Assembly (NCBI GenBank): GCA_032690845.1
Contig: CM064425.1
Location: 36,916,240 to 36,980,239 of the forward strand
Direction: 5' to 3'
From: Eleusine coracana subsp. coracana
Lineage: Eukaryota > Streptophyta > Magnoliopsida > Poales > Poaceae
Length of the DNA stretch: 64,000 nt
The notes under the pieces are model-generated. The model saw nothing but the letters and a program-made list of their open reading frames with translations, was not told where the DNA came from and did not search any database. Both the position numbers and the translations under genes were made by a program. Each line of letters opens with the position of its first letter. Position 1 is the first letter of the stretch. Below are positions 21,388-34,117 of the stretch, piece after piece.

Positions 21388-22156
21388 CTACAAAGAACAA
21401 GAAGGAAAGATCAATGACTCAGTGCTGGGGTTAGAAAGAAAACTTTTGGGAAGCCAGCATTGAACCACACGACCTATAGGGGTTATCACAGTTCTTTGCA
21501 CATTACCACTCGAATGCATGGGACGGGAACCACGACGGGGAAAGCGTGGTCTGTCAAAGCGTCTCAACTCAAACCTAGGGTTGTGAGAGTAGAAATCATC
21601 TGTGTGAAAACCAAAGCCACGCGAGCGACGCTCACCACGATGAGGAAAACGTGGGGCGCCAAAGCGCTGCTGCATAAAGCCTCTATTTCATGAATCAAAG
21701 CCATATGAGGAATGACCCTGTCCATGATAGTCACGAGAAAAAGAGCAAGGCTGAAAATCAACAAAATTATCGTGATTCATATTCCTAGTTAACTCAACTT
21801 GCATCCTCTCAATCCTCGTACGCCTATAGTAGTACTCATCCAAGTGACCCTTACGACCACAGAACATGCAAATGTAAACATTCTCATGTTTAGGCTTAGC
21901 TTGCACAGTGGGTTTGGGTTTTGGCTTCTCAGCTTGCTTTGGGTTGAAGGAAGGATTGGGGTTAGGTGGATAGTATGTGTTAGTGGGTTTGTTGGATTGT
22001 TCCTCATCCTTGTAGCTAGATCTAGGCACAAACTTACCCACATTAGCACTCTCTTTGTCACACCTCTCAAATCCTAAGACTAAGTTGTAGGTTGAGCTAC
22101 TAGCACTCTCTTTGACTCTTGCAGAGTCACTCTCAATCTTCTCCTCACTCACTAGG
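21388..22156 (-). pseudogene. C2 Cys/Arg-rich gag-pol linker
   Basis: Equivalent to 18182-18940. It shows VYICMFCGRKGHLDEYYYRR, a zinc-knuckle-like motif with the last Cys replaced, and the Arg-rich part RFGAPRFPHRGERRSRGFGF. The right end is cut by G2 after codons for LVSEEKIES; the missing upstream codons are at 36725. Confidence 0.7.
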
Positions 22157-23079
22157 TGATGTGAACAAGGGTTCCCGATCTTCCGAAAGGTTCTTGGTAA
22201 GTTGATTTGGTCGGAGGCGACACACAAATCGATCCGGCTTCAGAACAGCACGTTCTAAACCCCGCAATCGCAGCACGATGTCTCCTCTGGTTATCAACCG
22301 TCCAAAAGATGATTGACCTCGCCGAGAAGGCTAATCCCTGCCTGTGAATCAAGAACACAAGCAAGAACAACGAAGAATGCAACACAATTGCAGATGTATG
22401 ATTAAACTCTCGAAGTTGGGGTCTCACAAACCGATGAACGGCGAAACTGTTTATGAACAGAATTGATCTAAGCAAAACCCCAACCCTAATGGTGCGGCGG
22501 CGGCTGTATATAAAGACCCTAGGGTCGTGCAAGACCCTCTGGACGCGCCCTAATTGGGCTCAACTAGATACAAAGCCCAAAGGCCAAAAATAGGCGACGC
22601 AGCATCGACACAGATTTTGGACTCTGTCTTGTTTTGACGATTCCCGATGACTCCGGATGAATTTTGACATGAGGCCGGCGGCATTGGAAAGGTATTCTCC
22701 TTATCTTTCTGCGCATATGTAGAACGTCCAAATCCGAGTCCGTATGCGTCCTGGACGACTGTTTTAGTACAGACTGGTCCTGGGCCCCGAAACAGACTCG
22801 AAGTCGGTTTTGATTGGGCCTCTACTTTGGCTTCCAAGCCCTTGCTGGTCTTCCACGTTCCCAACTCCTTCTCCCATCATCTCCTGGTCTTCTCCATGGT
22901 TTCTAATCATAAAATAATCATTAGGTAGCAAACCATTCTCAAAAGTAACATATAGCGAAGAACGTAGGAACGAGCTCACCTCTAAATTTAGTCGTCGTGC
23001 ACGAGCTCTAGTCATTGGACCTTGCAAGTCCAGATTTGGAGGAGTGTTGTGTGTATCCATAGGAGTGATGTCTTCATCA
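22157..23079 (-). repeat. G2 3' LTR
   Basis: The plus strand runs from TGATGTGAACAAGG to GATGTCTTCATCA. On the minus strand it starts TGATGAAGACATCAC, a start typical of CRM elements. It is preceded by a polypurine tract (minus-strand CTTCAAGAGGGGGAGG, 23080-23095). Confidence 0.9.
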
Positions 23080-24398
23080 TCCTCCCCCTCTTGAAGTGGA
23101 GTCGTCCTCGACTCGAGCTCATCCTCTTCTCCCAAGTATGGTTTCAAATCTGAAATGTTAAAAGTAGGACTAACCCCGAACTCGGGAGGCAACTCAAGTT
23201 TGTATGCATTATCATTAATCTTCTCTATTATTTTGAATGGACCATCAGCTCTATGCATTAGTTTAGACTTTCTCAATTCTGGAAATCTATCCTTCCTTAA
23301 GTGTAACCACACTAAATCTCCTACATCAAGCTTTACTTCCTTTCTACCCTTACTACCAGCAATTTTATACTTTTCATTCATCTTTTCAATGCTAAGTCTA
23401 GTGGTCTCATGCATTTGCAAAATAAATTCAGCACGCTCCTTAGCATCAACATGAACTCTGTCATTAATAGGTAGAGGAAGTATATCAAGTGGAGTACGGG
23501 GATCAAAACCATACACTACCTTGAATGGACTTACCTTGGTAGTAGAATGTGTTGCCCGATTATAAGCAAACTCAACATGAGGTAAGCATTCTTCCCATTG
23601 CTTCAAATTTTTCTTCAAAATAGCTCGCAACATAGTACCAAAAGTGTTGTTCACAACCTCAGTTTGTCCATCAGTTTGTGGATGACAAGTTGTAGAAAAT
23701 AACAACTTTGTACCCAACTTATTCCAAAGCGTGCGCCAAAAATGACTCAAGAATTTTGCATCACGATCTGAAACAATAGTAGAAGGCATACCATGCAAAC
23801 GTACAATTTCTTTGAAAAAAAGATCAGCAATGTAACTAGCATCATCAGTTTTATGACATGGTATAAAATGTGCCATCTTGGAAAAACGATCCACAACAAC
23901 AAAAATGCTATCGCTCCCCCTCTTAGTCCTAGGCAGTCCTAAAATAAAGTCCATAGAAATATCCGCCCAAGGAATAGAAGGAACAGGAAGTGGCATGTAT
24001 AAACCATGTGGATTCAATCGAGACTTAGCTTTTTGACATGTAGTGCAGCGAGCAACAAAACGCTCAACATCTTTCCTCATCCTTGGCCAAAAGAAGTGTG
24101 TGGCCAAAATATCCTCTGTCTTCTTAGCACCAAAATGACCCATCAATCCACCTCCATGCGCCTCCTGCAACAACAAAAGACGAACGGAACCAACTGGAAT
24201 GCATAGGCGGTTAGCTCTAAACAAGAATCCATCATTCAACACAAATTTGTGCCAAGCACGACCTTCTTTACAGTGCAGCAATACATCTTTAAAATCAACA
24301 TCAGCAACATATTGTTCTTTAATTGCCTCAAGTCCAAAAATTCTACAATCAAGTTGAGACAACAAAGTATATCGCCTAGATAAAGCATCAGCAATCAC
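22764..24398 (-). pseudogene. G2 integrase with C-terminal CR-type tail
   Basis: The 544-residue frame starts in RNase H (VIADALSRRY). Integrase follows: the zinc region with HGGLMGHFG and CTTCQKAKS, the first Asp in ISMDFILGLPRTKRG, the second in IVSDRDAKF and the Glu in GQTEVVNN. It then has the GPF-type domain (RADGPFKIIEKINDNAYKLE) and the tail ELESRTTPLQEGEDDEDI. This tail in CRM elements is thought to target centromeric chromatin. The reading frame continues about 300 bases into the LTR. The integrase itself looks intact; the upstream frame is broken. Confidence 0.85.
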
Positions 24399-24505
24399 AT
24401 TATCCTTCCCTTTCTTATGTTTAATAATATAAGGTAAAGACTCAATAAACTCAACCCATTAGCATGTCTACGGTTCAAATTGCATTGAGAACGAATATAC
24501 TTAAG

Positions 24506-26938
24506 TTATTCATGATCAGAATGAATAACAAATTCTTTGGGCAACAAATAATGACGCCACGTCTCTAAAGAACGTACAAGTGCATATAGTTCCTTATCAT
24601 ACATAGAATAATTCAAAACAGGCCCAGTAATTTTCTCACTAAAGTATGCAACAGGTTTACCATCTTGCATCAAAACACCACCAACGCCTATACCACTAGC
24701 ATCACATTCAAGCTCAAAAGTCTTATCAAAATTGGGTAATTGCAGCAATGGTGCATGTGTAAGTTTGTCCTTCAAAGCATCAAAAGACTCATGATGTACC
24801 TTACCAAAATGGAAGTCAACGCCCTTCTTTGTCAACTCATGCAATGGTGCAGCAATGGTGCTGAAATCTTTGACAAAGCGGCGGTAGAAACCTGCAAGGC
24901 CAAGAAAACTCCTCACCTGTGTGATAGTTTTTGATACAGGCCAGCTCTTTATGGCTTCAATCTTCGCCTCATCCACCTCAATTCCCTGTGGAGTCACAAC
25001 ATAGCCAAGAAAAGAGACTCGATCCGTGCAAAAGGTGCACTTCTCAAGGTTACCAAATAAACGTGCAACTCGCAAAGCATCAAAAACAGCACGCAAATGA
25101 ATCATATGATCATCCATGGATTTGCTATAAATCAAGATATCATCAAAGTAAACAACCACAAATTTGCTAATAAAAGGTCTTAAAACCTCATTCATCAAAC
25201 GCATGAAAGTACTGGGTGCATTAGTTAACCCAAAAGGCATTACTAACCACTCATACAACCCGAATTTGGTTTTGAAAGCTGTTTTCCATTCATCTCCAAG
25301 TTTCATTCTAATTTGATGGTAGCCACTACGCAAATCAATTTTAGTGAAAATTATAGCACCACATAACTCATCAAGCATGTCGTCTAGCCTAGGAATAGGA
25401 TGACGATACCTAATAGTAATGTTATTAATGGCTCTACAATCTACACACATACGCCAAGAACCATCTTTCTTCGGAACCAAAAGTACAGGAACAGCACAAG
25501 GACTAAGTGATTGACGAACATACCCACGATCCAAAAGGTCTTGGACTTGTCGTTGTATCTCCTTAGTCTCCTCAGGGTTGGTCCTATAAGCAGCACGGTT
25601 TGGTAAAGTAGCACCAGGAATCAAATCAATTTGATGCTCAATCCCTCTCAAAGGTGGCAATCCCGGGGGTATCTCAGCTGGGAAAACATCCTCATACTCC
25701 TGCAAAAGGTTAGTGACAGCAGGAGGCAAAGCACTAGAAGCAATATCACCAAGCAAAAACAAGGCTTGTTTGCATATCAAAGCATAGCAAATATCATTAG
25801 TAGAAATTTCAGCAAGCTCAGATTTTATGGCAAGACATGAACGACCTTGTAATTTAATTGCAGCACCCTTAGAACTTGAAGAATCATTAACATTACTTGG
25901 TGTAGAAGCAGAATTAACAGGTTGCTGAATTTCAGGGCTTTTATTTTTCAAACTAGCAGCTCGTTCTAAATCAGCTTGTACAATTTCAGCAGGGGTCATT
26001 GGTAACAAAGTAATTTTAGTTCCTTTATGCATAAAAGTGTACTTATTACTTTTACCATGGTGTACAGCATCATTATCAAATTCCCAAGGTCTACCCAATA
26101 GAAGTGAACAAGCTTGCATGGGTACAACATCACAATCAACAGAATCCACATAGGAACCAATGGAAAAAGGAACTCTGCAAGTTTGTGTTACCTTAGCTTT
26201 TCCAGAGTCATTTAACCACTGAATGTAGTATGGATGTGGATGTGGGAGTGTGGTCAAATCAAGCTTCTTAACCACATCAGAACTCACCAAATTGTTGCAG
26301 CTTCCTCCATCAAAAATGACACGTGCCCGACGGTTCTTGATGATGAAGAAAATCTGGAACAAGTTATGTCGCTGCATCATCTCGGGCTGCTGGATTTGTG
26401 TGCTAAGCACACGCTGCACAATAATATTCATGTAGCCTGTGGTATCTCCGCCTCCAAGGACGAGGTCACCGCTAGTGGCAGCGACATCCTCCTCCTCATC
26501 CTCCACATCGGAGGTGCTCATGTAACCGCCATCATCTGTCGCCACATATGCCCGCCTACTTGGGCAATCTTTCTGCACATGGCCAAGACCATGGCATCGG
26601 TGGCACTGAATCCCTGTAGTGCGTCCCGTCGAAGCAACAGAGGAGGCACTACTAGCCGGTACCTGCACAGAATTTTTACCTGAGCGCGTAGAAGGGGCAG
26701 GGGCTGATCTTGGTGCTGCAGAAACAACACTAGCTGGTGGGGGCGGCCGGAAAGATGGCTTGGGCAGCCCCGAAGTCCCCGTCGGCCGTGGTGGGTAGAA
26801 ATTCCTGGACTTGCTGTACTCCTCAAAAGCCTGGAAAAGTCCCTGTGATTCTTTCTCTGCAAGCATAGCATACTGGAAACACTGGTTGAGGGTATAAAAT
26901 TCTTTATAATCAAGGATGTCCTGAATTTCTTTTCTCAA
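24506..26938 (-). pseudogene. G2 gag C-terminus, protease, RT and RNase H
   Basis: This 810-residue open frame has a zinc knuckle CHRCHGLGHVQKDC (residues 112-125), protease Asp210 in RVIFDGGSCNN, RT with GSWRMCVDCRAINN and catalytic YFDD (597-600), and RNase H with ELECDASGIGVGG and ELYALVRSLETW. It ends at HSDHE with a stop at 24503-24505, before the end of RNase H. A one-base deletion near 24457 (CATTA where G3 has CATTTA) shifts the frame to integrase. Upstream, a stop near 26957 separates the rest of gag. It is the best preserved polyprotein part in the window. Confidence 0.85.
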
Positions 26939-26959
26939 ACCAGAATAAAAGCGGCAAAT

Positions 26960-27248
26960 CTAATCCTCTACTTTTTCAACCACAGCACAACGAATCAAAC
27001 CCTTCTGAAGCTCACTAAAATACTCCTGAACAGTTTTATCTCCTTGATCTAAACGCTGCAGTTTATTACGAATTTCTCTATGAAAAGAAGGAGGAACAAA
27101 ACGATCACGCATTTCTACCTTAAGTTCTTCCCAAGTAGTAGGCAAATCGGTTTCAGCAGCTAGACCACTCCACCAAACAATAGCAAAGTCCTTAAACTCA
27201 CTAGTGGCTTGTCTAACTCTATGTTGTTCAGGAACAAGGTGGGCATTA
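26960..27248 (-). pseudogene. G2 gag central part, cut by G3
   Basis: The same frame as the polyprotein, before the stop. Gag core codons: HLVPEQHRVRQATSEFKDFA, TTWEELKVEMRDRFVPPSFH and GDKTVQEYFSELQKGLIRC. The upstream gag continues at 34118 beyond G3: EQKFN on the right joins AHLVPEQ here. Confidence 0.85.
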
Positions 27249-27888
27249 TGATAGGTGTAGAGTGCCCAATCTTTCGGCGAGTGGAGATAACTTCGATTTG
27301 GTGGATGTTGACCCTCACGATCCGACTACGACGAGCAAGCCGAAGCGCCAATGCAATCGCTGAACCAACTTCCGGAGGATATTAACCTTGCGGTAAACAA
27401 GATCAACCTGATCACGAGGATCAATTCTTACGCGCAATCGAAGAACGAGCAAGAATTAGAGGCGAGCAATCTGATGTATTGCATGAAGGTGGAGTTCTGA
27501 ATTCACGTCGAGAGACGGATGTATAGCTAAGCTAAACTTAAAACAAAACTCGAAGATTACAAGGGGCGTAGCCGTTGACTATATAGGGGGAGGACGAGGC
27601 ATCTAGGGCCGGCTGAAGTGGAGAGGCGCGCGGTGGAGAGGGAGTCGTGCGACTTGGGCCACGTGGGCCTTCGGGCGACATCATCCTGGGCCGTCGTTCC
27701 TTAGCATCAAAACCGTCTTCAATTCCTGGGCTCGAGCTCTAGTGATTGGGCCCTTGTACGTCGTCGTCTCGTTAGAAGATGGATCCATAACTCGAGGAGG
27801 CGCGACGACGAGAGGTGGAGGCGTGACAGCTTGGTTTCGCGCGCCATCTTCCGTCGTCATTATTCGTATGTCGTTGATGTCCTCATCA
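27249..27888 (-). repeat. G3 3' LTR (640 bp)
   Basis: Plus strand TGATAGGTGTAGAG to GATGTCCTCATCA. The minus-strand start is TGATGAGGACATCAACG. A polypurine tract (minus AAGAAGGGGAGG) is at 27889-27905. Confidence 0.95.
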
Positions 27889-29756
27889 TCCTCCCCTTCT
27901 TGAAGTGAAGTCGTCCTCGACGGCAACTCATCATCCTCGCCCAAGTATGGTTTCAAATCTGCAACATTAAAACTAGTGGAAACACCAAACTCCATGGGCA
28001 AGTCAAGAACATAAGCATTATCGTTAATCTTGGTTAGCACTTTAAAAGGACCAGCAGCACGAGGCATCAGTTTAGAACAATGCAAAGTAGGAAATCTATC
28101 TTTACGCAAGTGCAACCAAACCAAATCACCAGGTTCAAAAGAAATATGTTTTCTACCTTTACTACCAGCAACTTGATACTTTTTATTAGCAATGGCAATG
28201 TTGTGTTGTGTTTCTTCATGCAATTGTTTCATGTGATCAATATGAGCAAGAGCATCAAGATGTGGTTCATCTTTAGCATCAATAGCAAACAAATCAATAG
28301 GCGCCTTAGGAACATAGCCATAAACAACCTCAAAAGGACACATCTTAGTGGCAGAATGTGTAGCACGATTATAAGCAAATTCAACATGAGGTAAACAATC
28401 TTCCCAGCCTGTCAAATTTTTATCTAAAACAGCTCTAAGCATAGCAGACAAAGTTCTATTTACTACCTCAGTTTGCCCATCAGTTTGAGGATGACAAGTA
28501 GTACTAAACAGCAGCTTAGTTCCTAATTTATTCCAAAGAGAACGCCAAAAATGACTAAGAAACTTAGCATCACGATTAGAGACAATTGTTTTAGGAATTC
28601 CATGCAATCTAACAATCTCTCTAAAGAACAATTCAGCAACATTTGAGGCATCATCAGTTTTATGACAAGGTATAAAGTGAGCCATTTTAGAGAAACGATC
28701 AACAACCACAAAAATACTGTCCCTCCCCTTCTTAGTGCGAGGCAATCCCAAAACAAAATCCATCGAAATATCATGCCAAGGAGAAGAGGGAACAGGCAAG
28801 GGCATATACAAATCATGATTACCCAAACGAGATTTATCTTTTTGACATGTAGTACAGTGTGCAACAAGGCGCTCAACATCACGGTGCATCCGTGGCCAAA
28901 AGAAATGTTCGGCCAACACCTCATGTGTCTTGAAAACTCCGAAGTGACCCATAAGACCACCTCCATGTGCCTCCTGTAACAACAAAAGACGAACCGAGCT
29001 AGCTGGAATACACAGCTTGTTAGCACGAAACAGGAACCCATCCTGCATATGAAATTTGCCCCAAGGTTTGCCATCCTTACAATGCATCATAATATCATGA
29101 AAATCAGCATCATTCACATATTGATCTTTCAAAGCTTGCAAACCAAAGATTTTAAAGTCTAATTGGGACAGCATCATATAACGACGAGACAAAGCATCGG
29201 CAATAACATTTTCCTTCCCGTTTTTATGTTTAATGATGTATGGAAAAGATTCAATACATTCAACCCATTTAGCATGACGACGATTCAGATTAGTTTGGGT
29301 TCTAATATGTTTCAAAGCCTCATGATCAGAATGAATAATAAATTCGCGAGGCCATAAATAATGCTGCCATGTTTGCAAAGTTCTTACTAAAGCATAAAGT
29401 TCTTTATCATAAGTGGAATATTTAAGAGCAGCACCACTTAACTTCTCACTAAAATAAGCAATGGGTTTATGATCTTGCAACAAAACAGCACCCAAACCAA
29501 TTCCACTAGCATCACATTCCAATTCAAACACTTTATCAAAATTAGGCAATTGTAAGAGAGGAGCATGAGTTAACCGTTCCTTTAAAGTGTTGAATGCGTC
29601 GTCTTGTGGTGCGCCCCACTCAAATGGCGCACCCTTCTTGGTCAGCTCATGTAATGGTGCAGCAATAGAACTGAAATCCCGCACAAAACGACGATAGAAG
29701 CCTGCAAGACCAAGAAAACTGCGAACCTGTGTGACCGTCGTTGGTTGGGGCCAACT
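27681..29756 (-). pseudogene. G3 RNase H and integrase
   Basis: The 667-residue frame from 29684 has RNase H (ELECDASGIGLGAVLLQDHK, then HSDHEALKHIRTQTNLNRRH, intact where G2 is broken) and integrase (HGGLMGHFG, CTTCQKDKS, the first Asp in ISMDFVLGL, the second in IVSNRDAKF and the Glu in GQTEVVNR). In the second position the usual SDRDAKF is SNRDAKF. The tail ELPSRTTSLQEGEDDEDIND crosses into the LTR. The stop before it (TAG near 29758, AAG in G2) splits it from RT. Confidence 0.85.
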
Positions 29757-30416
29757 CTAAATGGCGTCCACCTTGCTGCTATCGACCTCAATGCCCTGTG
29801 TAGTAACAACATATCCAAGAAACGAAACATGTTGCGTGCAAAAAGTGCATTTTTCCATGTTCCCAAACAAGTGAGCAGCACACAAAGCATCAAAAACAGC
29901 ACGCAAATGATCTAAATGCTCATTCATGGATTTGCTGTATATAAGGATATCATCAAAATAGACAACAACAAATATTCCAATGAAAGACCGAAGAACTTCA
30001 TTCATTAAGCGCATAAAAGTGCTAGGAGCATTAGACAATCCAAACGGCATAACCAACCATTCATACAAGCCAAATTTAGTTTTAAAAGCCGTTTTCCATT
30101 CATCTCCTAATTTCATTCTTATTTGATGGTAACCACTACGTAAATCAACCTTAGAGAAAATTGTGGCACCACTAAGTTCATCAAGCATATCATCAAGGCG
30201 TGGTATAGGATATCGATAACGAATTGTAATATTGTTAATTGCACGACAATCTACACACATACGCCAAGAACCATCTTTCTTAGGAACAAGCAAAACAGGA
30301 ACCGAACAAGGGCTGAGAGACTCACGAATGTAACCTTTATCAAGCAATGCCTGCACTTGACGCTGAATTTCTTTCGTCTCCTCAGGATTTGTGCGGTACG
30401 GGGCGCGATTAGGAAG
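29757..30416 (-). pseudogene. G3 reverse transcriptase
   Basis: Same frame as gag and integrase, bounded by TAG codons near 30418 and 29758. It shows ETKEIQRQVQALLDKGYIRE, GSWRMCVDCRAINN, FSKVDLRSGYHQIRMK and the catalytic YFDDILIYSK. It copies element RNA into DNA. Apart from the two stops, the domain looks complete. Confidence 0.85.
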
Positions 30417-32420
30417 CTATGCGCCTGGAATTAAATCAATCCGATGTTCTATGCCACGAATAGGAGGAAGACCCGGCGGCAATTCAGCGGGAAAAACATC
30501 TTTATAGTCCTGCAAAAGGTTAGCAACAACAGGAGGAATATGCAACATAGGCGCCTCATCTAGTGAAACAAGCATACGAGAGCAAACTAGCGCATAGCAA
30601 AGCAGATTAGCATCATGTAATTCATCAAAATCAGCATGTGTAGCAAGCAAGATAGGGTTATTCAATTTGATCTCATGTTGAACAGGTGCAACAGGAGGCG
30701 ATGTAACCAATTTTGCAGCTTTTGTCGCTCGAGCAATATCATCTTTAAGAACTTGTTCAGGTGTCATAGGATGAATAACAATTTTCTGACCCTTAAACAT
30801 GAAGGAATAATAATTGGAGCGACCATGATGAACACTATCAACATCATATTGCCAAGGACGGCCAAGCAACAAAGAGCATGCTTCCATTGGAACAACATCA
30901 CAATCTACAAAATCAGAATAGGCGCCAAGAGAGAAAGGAACACGTACCGAGCGCGTTACCTTTATTTTGCCGCCATCATTAAGCCATTGAACATGATAAG
31001 GATGTGGATGCTTCCTTGTTGGCAATGACAACTGCTCCACCAAGGTCGTACTAGCCAAATTGTTGCAACTGCCACCATTGATGATTATACGGACCGCTCG
31101 TTCTTGCACAACGCCTTTGATATGAAAAATGTTGTGGCGCTGATGCTTTTCATCCTGAACGACCTGTGTACTAAGAACACGCTGCACAACAAGAGTGGCA
31201 TACCTGTCGGCGGCACTAGAGTCGACATGAAGCTCCGTATTATCTGCATGATTAGTGGCAAGCATAGTCTGCTGAATATCCTCAGAATCACTAGCAGAAG
31301 AATACCCACCGTCGTCACGAATCAACATAGTTCGTTTATTTGGACAATCGCGTATCACATGACCAAATCCTCGGCAACGGTGACACTGAATATCATGAGC
31401 TCGTCCAGACGACGAGGAGGACGGCACGAACGAGGCAGATTTGGCCGTGGATGGAGCACTCGACTTGGACGTGGTCGAGGAGTGGTCGCGCGACGTGGAA
31501 GGAGGTGTCGACCGTGGAGCTGAAGGCGTCTTGGACCCTACAAAAATGTTAGGTCTTGACGAAGATTGTCGATCCTGCACTTCACGTTCAGCTTTACAAG
31601 CATATTCAAATAAGGTGGTCATATCATCATAATGCTTATAATCAAGAATATTCTGAATTTCACGATTTAACCCACCCCTAAAGCGAGCCATAGCAGCATC
31701 ATCCAGTTCAACTAAACCATAGCGAATCATACCCTTTTGCAAAGCTTGATAATAATCCTCTACGGAAAGTGAACCTTGTTGAAAACACTGCATTTGATTA
31801 AGCAAATCTCTAGCATAATATGACGGCACAAAACGATGACGCATAGCAGCTTTTAATGCCGTCCAAGTGGCTGGAATATTATCAGGATATCTTTGTCTAT
31901 ACTCACGCCACCAAAGTAAAGCAAATTCAGTAAATTCACTAATAGCAGCCTTAACTTGTAAATTAGCAGGAATATCATGGCATGCAAATTTTTGTTCAAC
32001 CTCTAATTCCCAATCAAGATAAGCACCCGGATCATATTTGCCATTAAAAGTGGGAATACGAAATTTTATTTTGGCAAAAGAATCATTAATAGGAACACGT
32101 ACCCTACGAGCACGACCACGGCGATTGTCGTCGTCCTGCTCGGTGTCGGCGCCGTAGTCACGTGCATGTTGCAACTCCGTGAGCTGCGTCGTCATGGTCC
32201 CAAGCTGCGTCGACATGGCCTCAAGACGAGTCATGATCGTCGCGAGCGTGGTGCGGGCAGCCGTATCAGCGAGGTCCAGTTGATCAAAACGCTCTTTCGA
32301 CGAAGTGACCGTAGAGTCAAGTCTCTCATGCATCGTCTTCATGTCGTTTTGTAGACCGTCAACCTGTGCCTGGACATCCTGGAGGGTGAGCTCCTCCGAC
32401 TTCGAGCTGTTTTCTGCCAT
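30417..32420 (-). pseudogene. G3 gag and protease
   Basis: The 667-residue frame starts MAENSSKSEELTLQDVQAQV at 32420. A coiled coil lies at about residues 10-85, the gag core at 115-280 (RIPTFNGKYDPGAYLDWELE) and the zinc knuckle CHRCRGFGHVIRDC at 346-359. The protease motif is RIIINGGSCNN: catalytic Asp448 is Asn (codon 31077-31079, AAT for GAT). It ends HRIDLIPGA at a TAG where G2 reads through to TLPNRA. Confidence 0.9.
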
Positions 32421-32790
32421 AGAAACACAAGCAATACAAAAAGCGGGATCCTACAACGAGAGGTGAGTGGTGGGTGAAAAGCTCAATCAAAAAGCTATTA
32501 TGAAATTCTTACCCGTCCTTACCAAGCACGCAAGCGTGAACTGCAACCACAGGTAAAACCGGTGGAAGATTGGTGGAGCGATTGCGTGGTGAAACAAAAA
32601 CCTGCTCGTAGTAGAAAATTTGTGGGGCTAGGAGGCTGCACTCAATCCAAGGGTTAGCACAATTCAAACAATAACTGCAAAGCTGAATAATGGTGCTAAA
32701 CGCGAAAAGATTGCTGCCGGTACAAGTGCAAGAGGAAGGAAAAAGGATCAAAACAAAGTGCAGCAAGAACGCGTCGCCTGTGTTGCTCGG

Positions 32791-32799
32791 CCGCTCTTT

Positions 32800-32830
<31 letters not shown>

Positions 32831-32880
32831 CTTTTTTTTCTTTTTTTTTCGTTTTTTTTCTCTTTTTTTAATACTTTTTG
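32791..32880. repeat. Polypyrimidine tract in the G3 leader
   Basis: About 90 bases of T runs punctuated by C (polypurine on the element's sense strand). A (TC)n run follows at about 32969-32985. Confidence 0.9.
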
Positions 32881-33000
32881 CTGAAAATATAAACAATGAG
32901 ACCTCAAATAAGAAATTAAGCACAAGCACTTTTTTTTTGAGGCAGGGGTAGAACGGTAATAAAAAGATACTCTCTCTCTCTCTCTAGAGTAGGAACAAAC

Positions 33001-33171
33001 GAAACCGAGCAGAAACAAACACAGGGCGAGGCGAGCGGGTCACGACGTAACCGAGTAGGACTCGATCAGCGAGGCGAGCGGGACACACGAAACCGAACAG
33101 AACTAATCACAGGGCGAGGCGAGCGGGTCACGACGTAATCGAGTAGGACTCGATCAGCGAGGCGGTGATTG
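33001..33171. repeat. 88-bp tandem duplication in the G3 leader
   Basis: GAAACCGAGCAGAA at 33001 and GAAACCGAACAGAA at 33089 start two units. Both contain CAGGGCGAGGCGAGCGGGTC and GAGTAGGACTCGATCAGCGA. The second copy ends near 33171. Confidence 0.85.
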
Positions 33172-33465
33172 ACCCGGACTCACGGTGCAGCGGAAGAACT
33201 TGGCAAGCGAGACGGGATAAACAGATGCGGCGGAAAGCAAACTGTGGTGGTGAAAACATGCGGCACGGCGGAAGGATACAACGATGATAGGAAGAAAACG
33301 ATGAAACATAGTGTACCAGCAACGATCAAAAGCGAGAGCACAAAAACTCAACAACGCAAATTATTAAACGAAAGTGCGAGGCTCAAAACCGTACTGGGGT
33401 AAACTTTTTTTTTGTAATTTTCGGTTTATGTGGACGTGGATAAAACTCACCGAGAAACACTGGAA

Positions 33466-33475
33466 TCTGATACCA
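33466..33475 (-). promoter_or_regulatory. G3 primer-binding site (initiator Met tRNA)
   Basis: The minus strand reads TGGTATCAGAT two bases after the LTR; the 11th base differs from the usual G. Confidence 0.8.
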
Positions 33476-33477
33476 CT

Positions 33478-34117
33478 TGATAGGTGTAGAGTGCCCCATC
33501 TTTCGGCGAGTGGAGATAACTTCGATTTGGTGGATGTTGACCCTCACGATCCGACTCCGACGAGCAAGCCGAAGCGCCAATGCAATCGCTGAACCAACTT
33601 CCGGAGGATATTAACCTTGCGGTAAACAAGATTAACCTGATCACGAGGATCAATTCTTACGCGCAATTGAAGAACGAGCAAGAATTAGAGGCGAGCAATC
33701 TGATGTATTGCACGAAGGTGGAGTTCTGAATTCACGTCGAGAGACGGATGTATAGCTAAGCTAAACTTAAAACAAAACTCGAAGATTATAAGGGGCGCAG
33801 CCCTTGACTATATAGGGGAAGGACGAGGCATCTAGGGCCGGCTGAAGTGGAGAGGCGCGCGGTGGAGAGGGAGTCGTGCGACTTGGGCCACGTGGGCCTT
33901 CGGGCGACATCATCCTGGGCCGTCGTTCCTTAGCATCAAAACCGTCTTCAATTCCTGGGCTCGAGCTCTAGTGATTGGGCCCTTGTACGTCGTCGTCTCG
34001 TTAGAAGATGGATCCGTTACTCGAGGAGGCGCGACGACGAGAGGTGGAGGCGTGACAGCTTGGTTTCGCGCGCCATCTTCCGTCGTCATTATTCGTATGT
34101 CGTTGATGTCCTCATCA
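33478..34117 (-). repeat. G3 5' LTR (640 bp)
   Basis: Nearly identical to 27249-27888 with the same ends. It is followed at 34118 by the target copy CATTA. Confidence 0.95.

Larger units (their letters stand above)
20015..22156 (-). mobile_element. C2, pol part: upstream half of the chimeric copia element
   Basis: This is the same family as C1 in the same orientation. It holds the linker, protease and integrase, and is cut at 22156 by G2. It resumes at 36725: 22120-22156 and 36725-36800 together match C1 18910-18990. At 20015 it ends by fusion into C1 gag. Confidence 0.85.
32421..33465 (-). other. G3 untranslated leader
   Basis: About 1 kb between the primer site and gag. It contains a long T/C-rich tract, a (TC)n run near 32970 and an 88-bp duplication. 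No gene is supported; short frames across the T-rich tract are low complexity. Confidence 0.7.
27249..34117 (-). mobile_element. G3: CRM-like Ty3/gypsy chromovirus, full length
   Basis: A 6869-bp element with matching 640-bp LTRs. The target duplication CATTA is at 27244-27248 and 34118-34122, inside G2 gag. It carries one long gag-pol frame with two stops. The two LTRs differ at few sites by eye, so it is among the younger insertions. Its protease has lost the catalytic Asp. Confidence 0.95.

Noticed and set aside
32509..33018. 169-codon minus-strand frame in the G3 leader
   Set aside because: Consists largely of Lys runs from the T/C tract; lies between primer site and gag.
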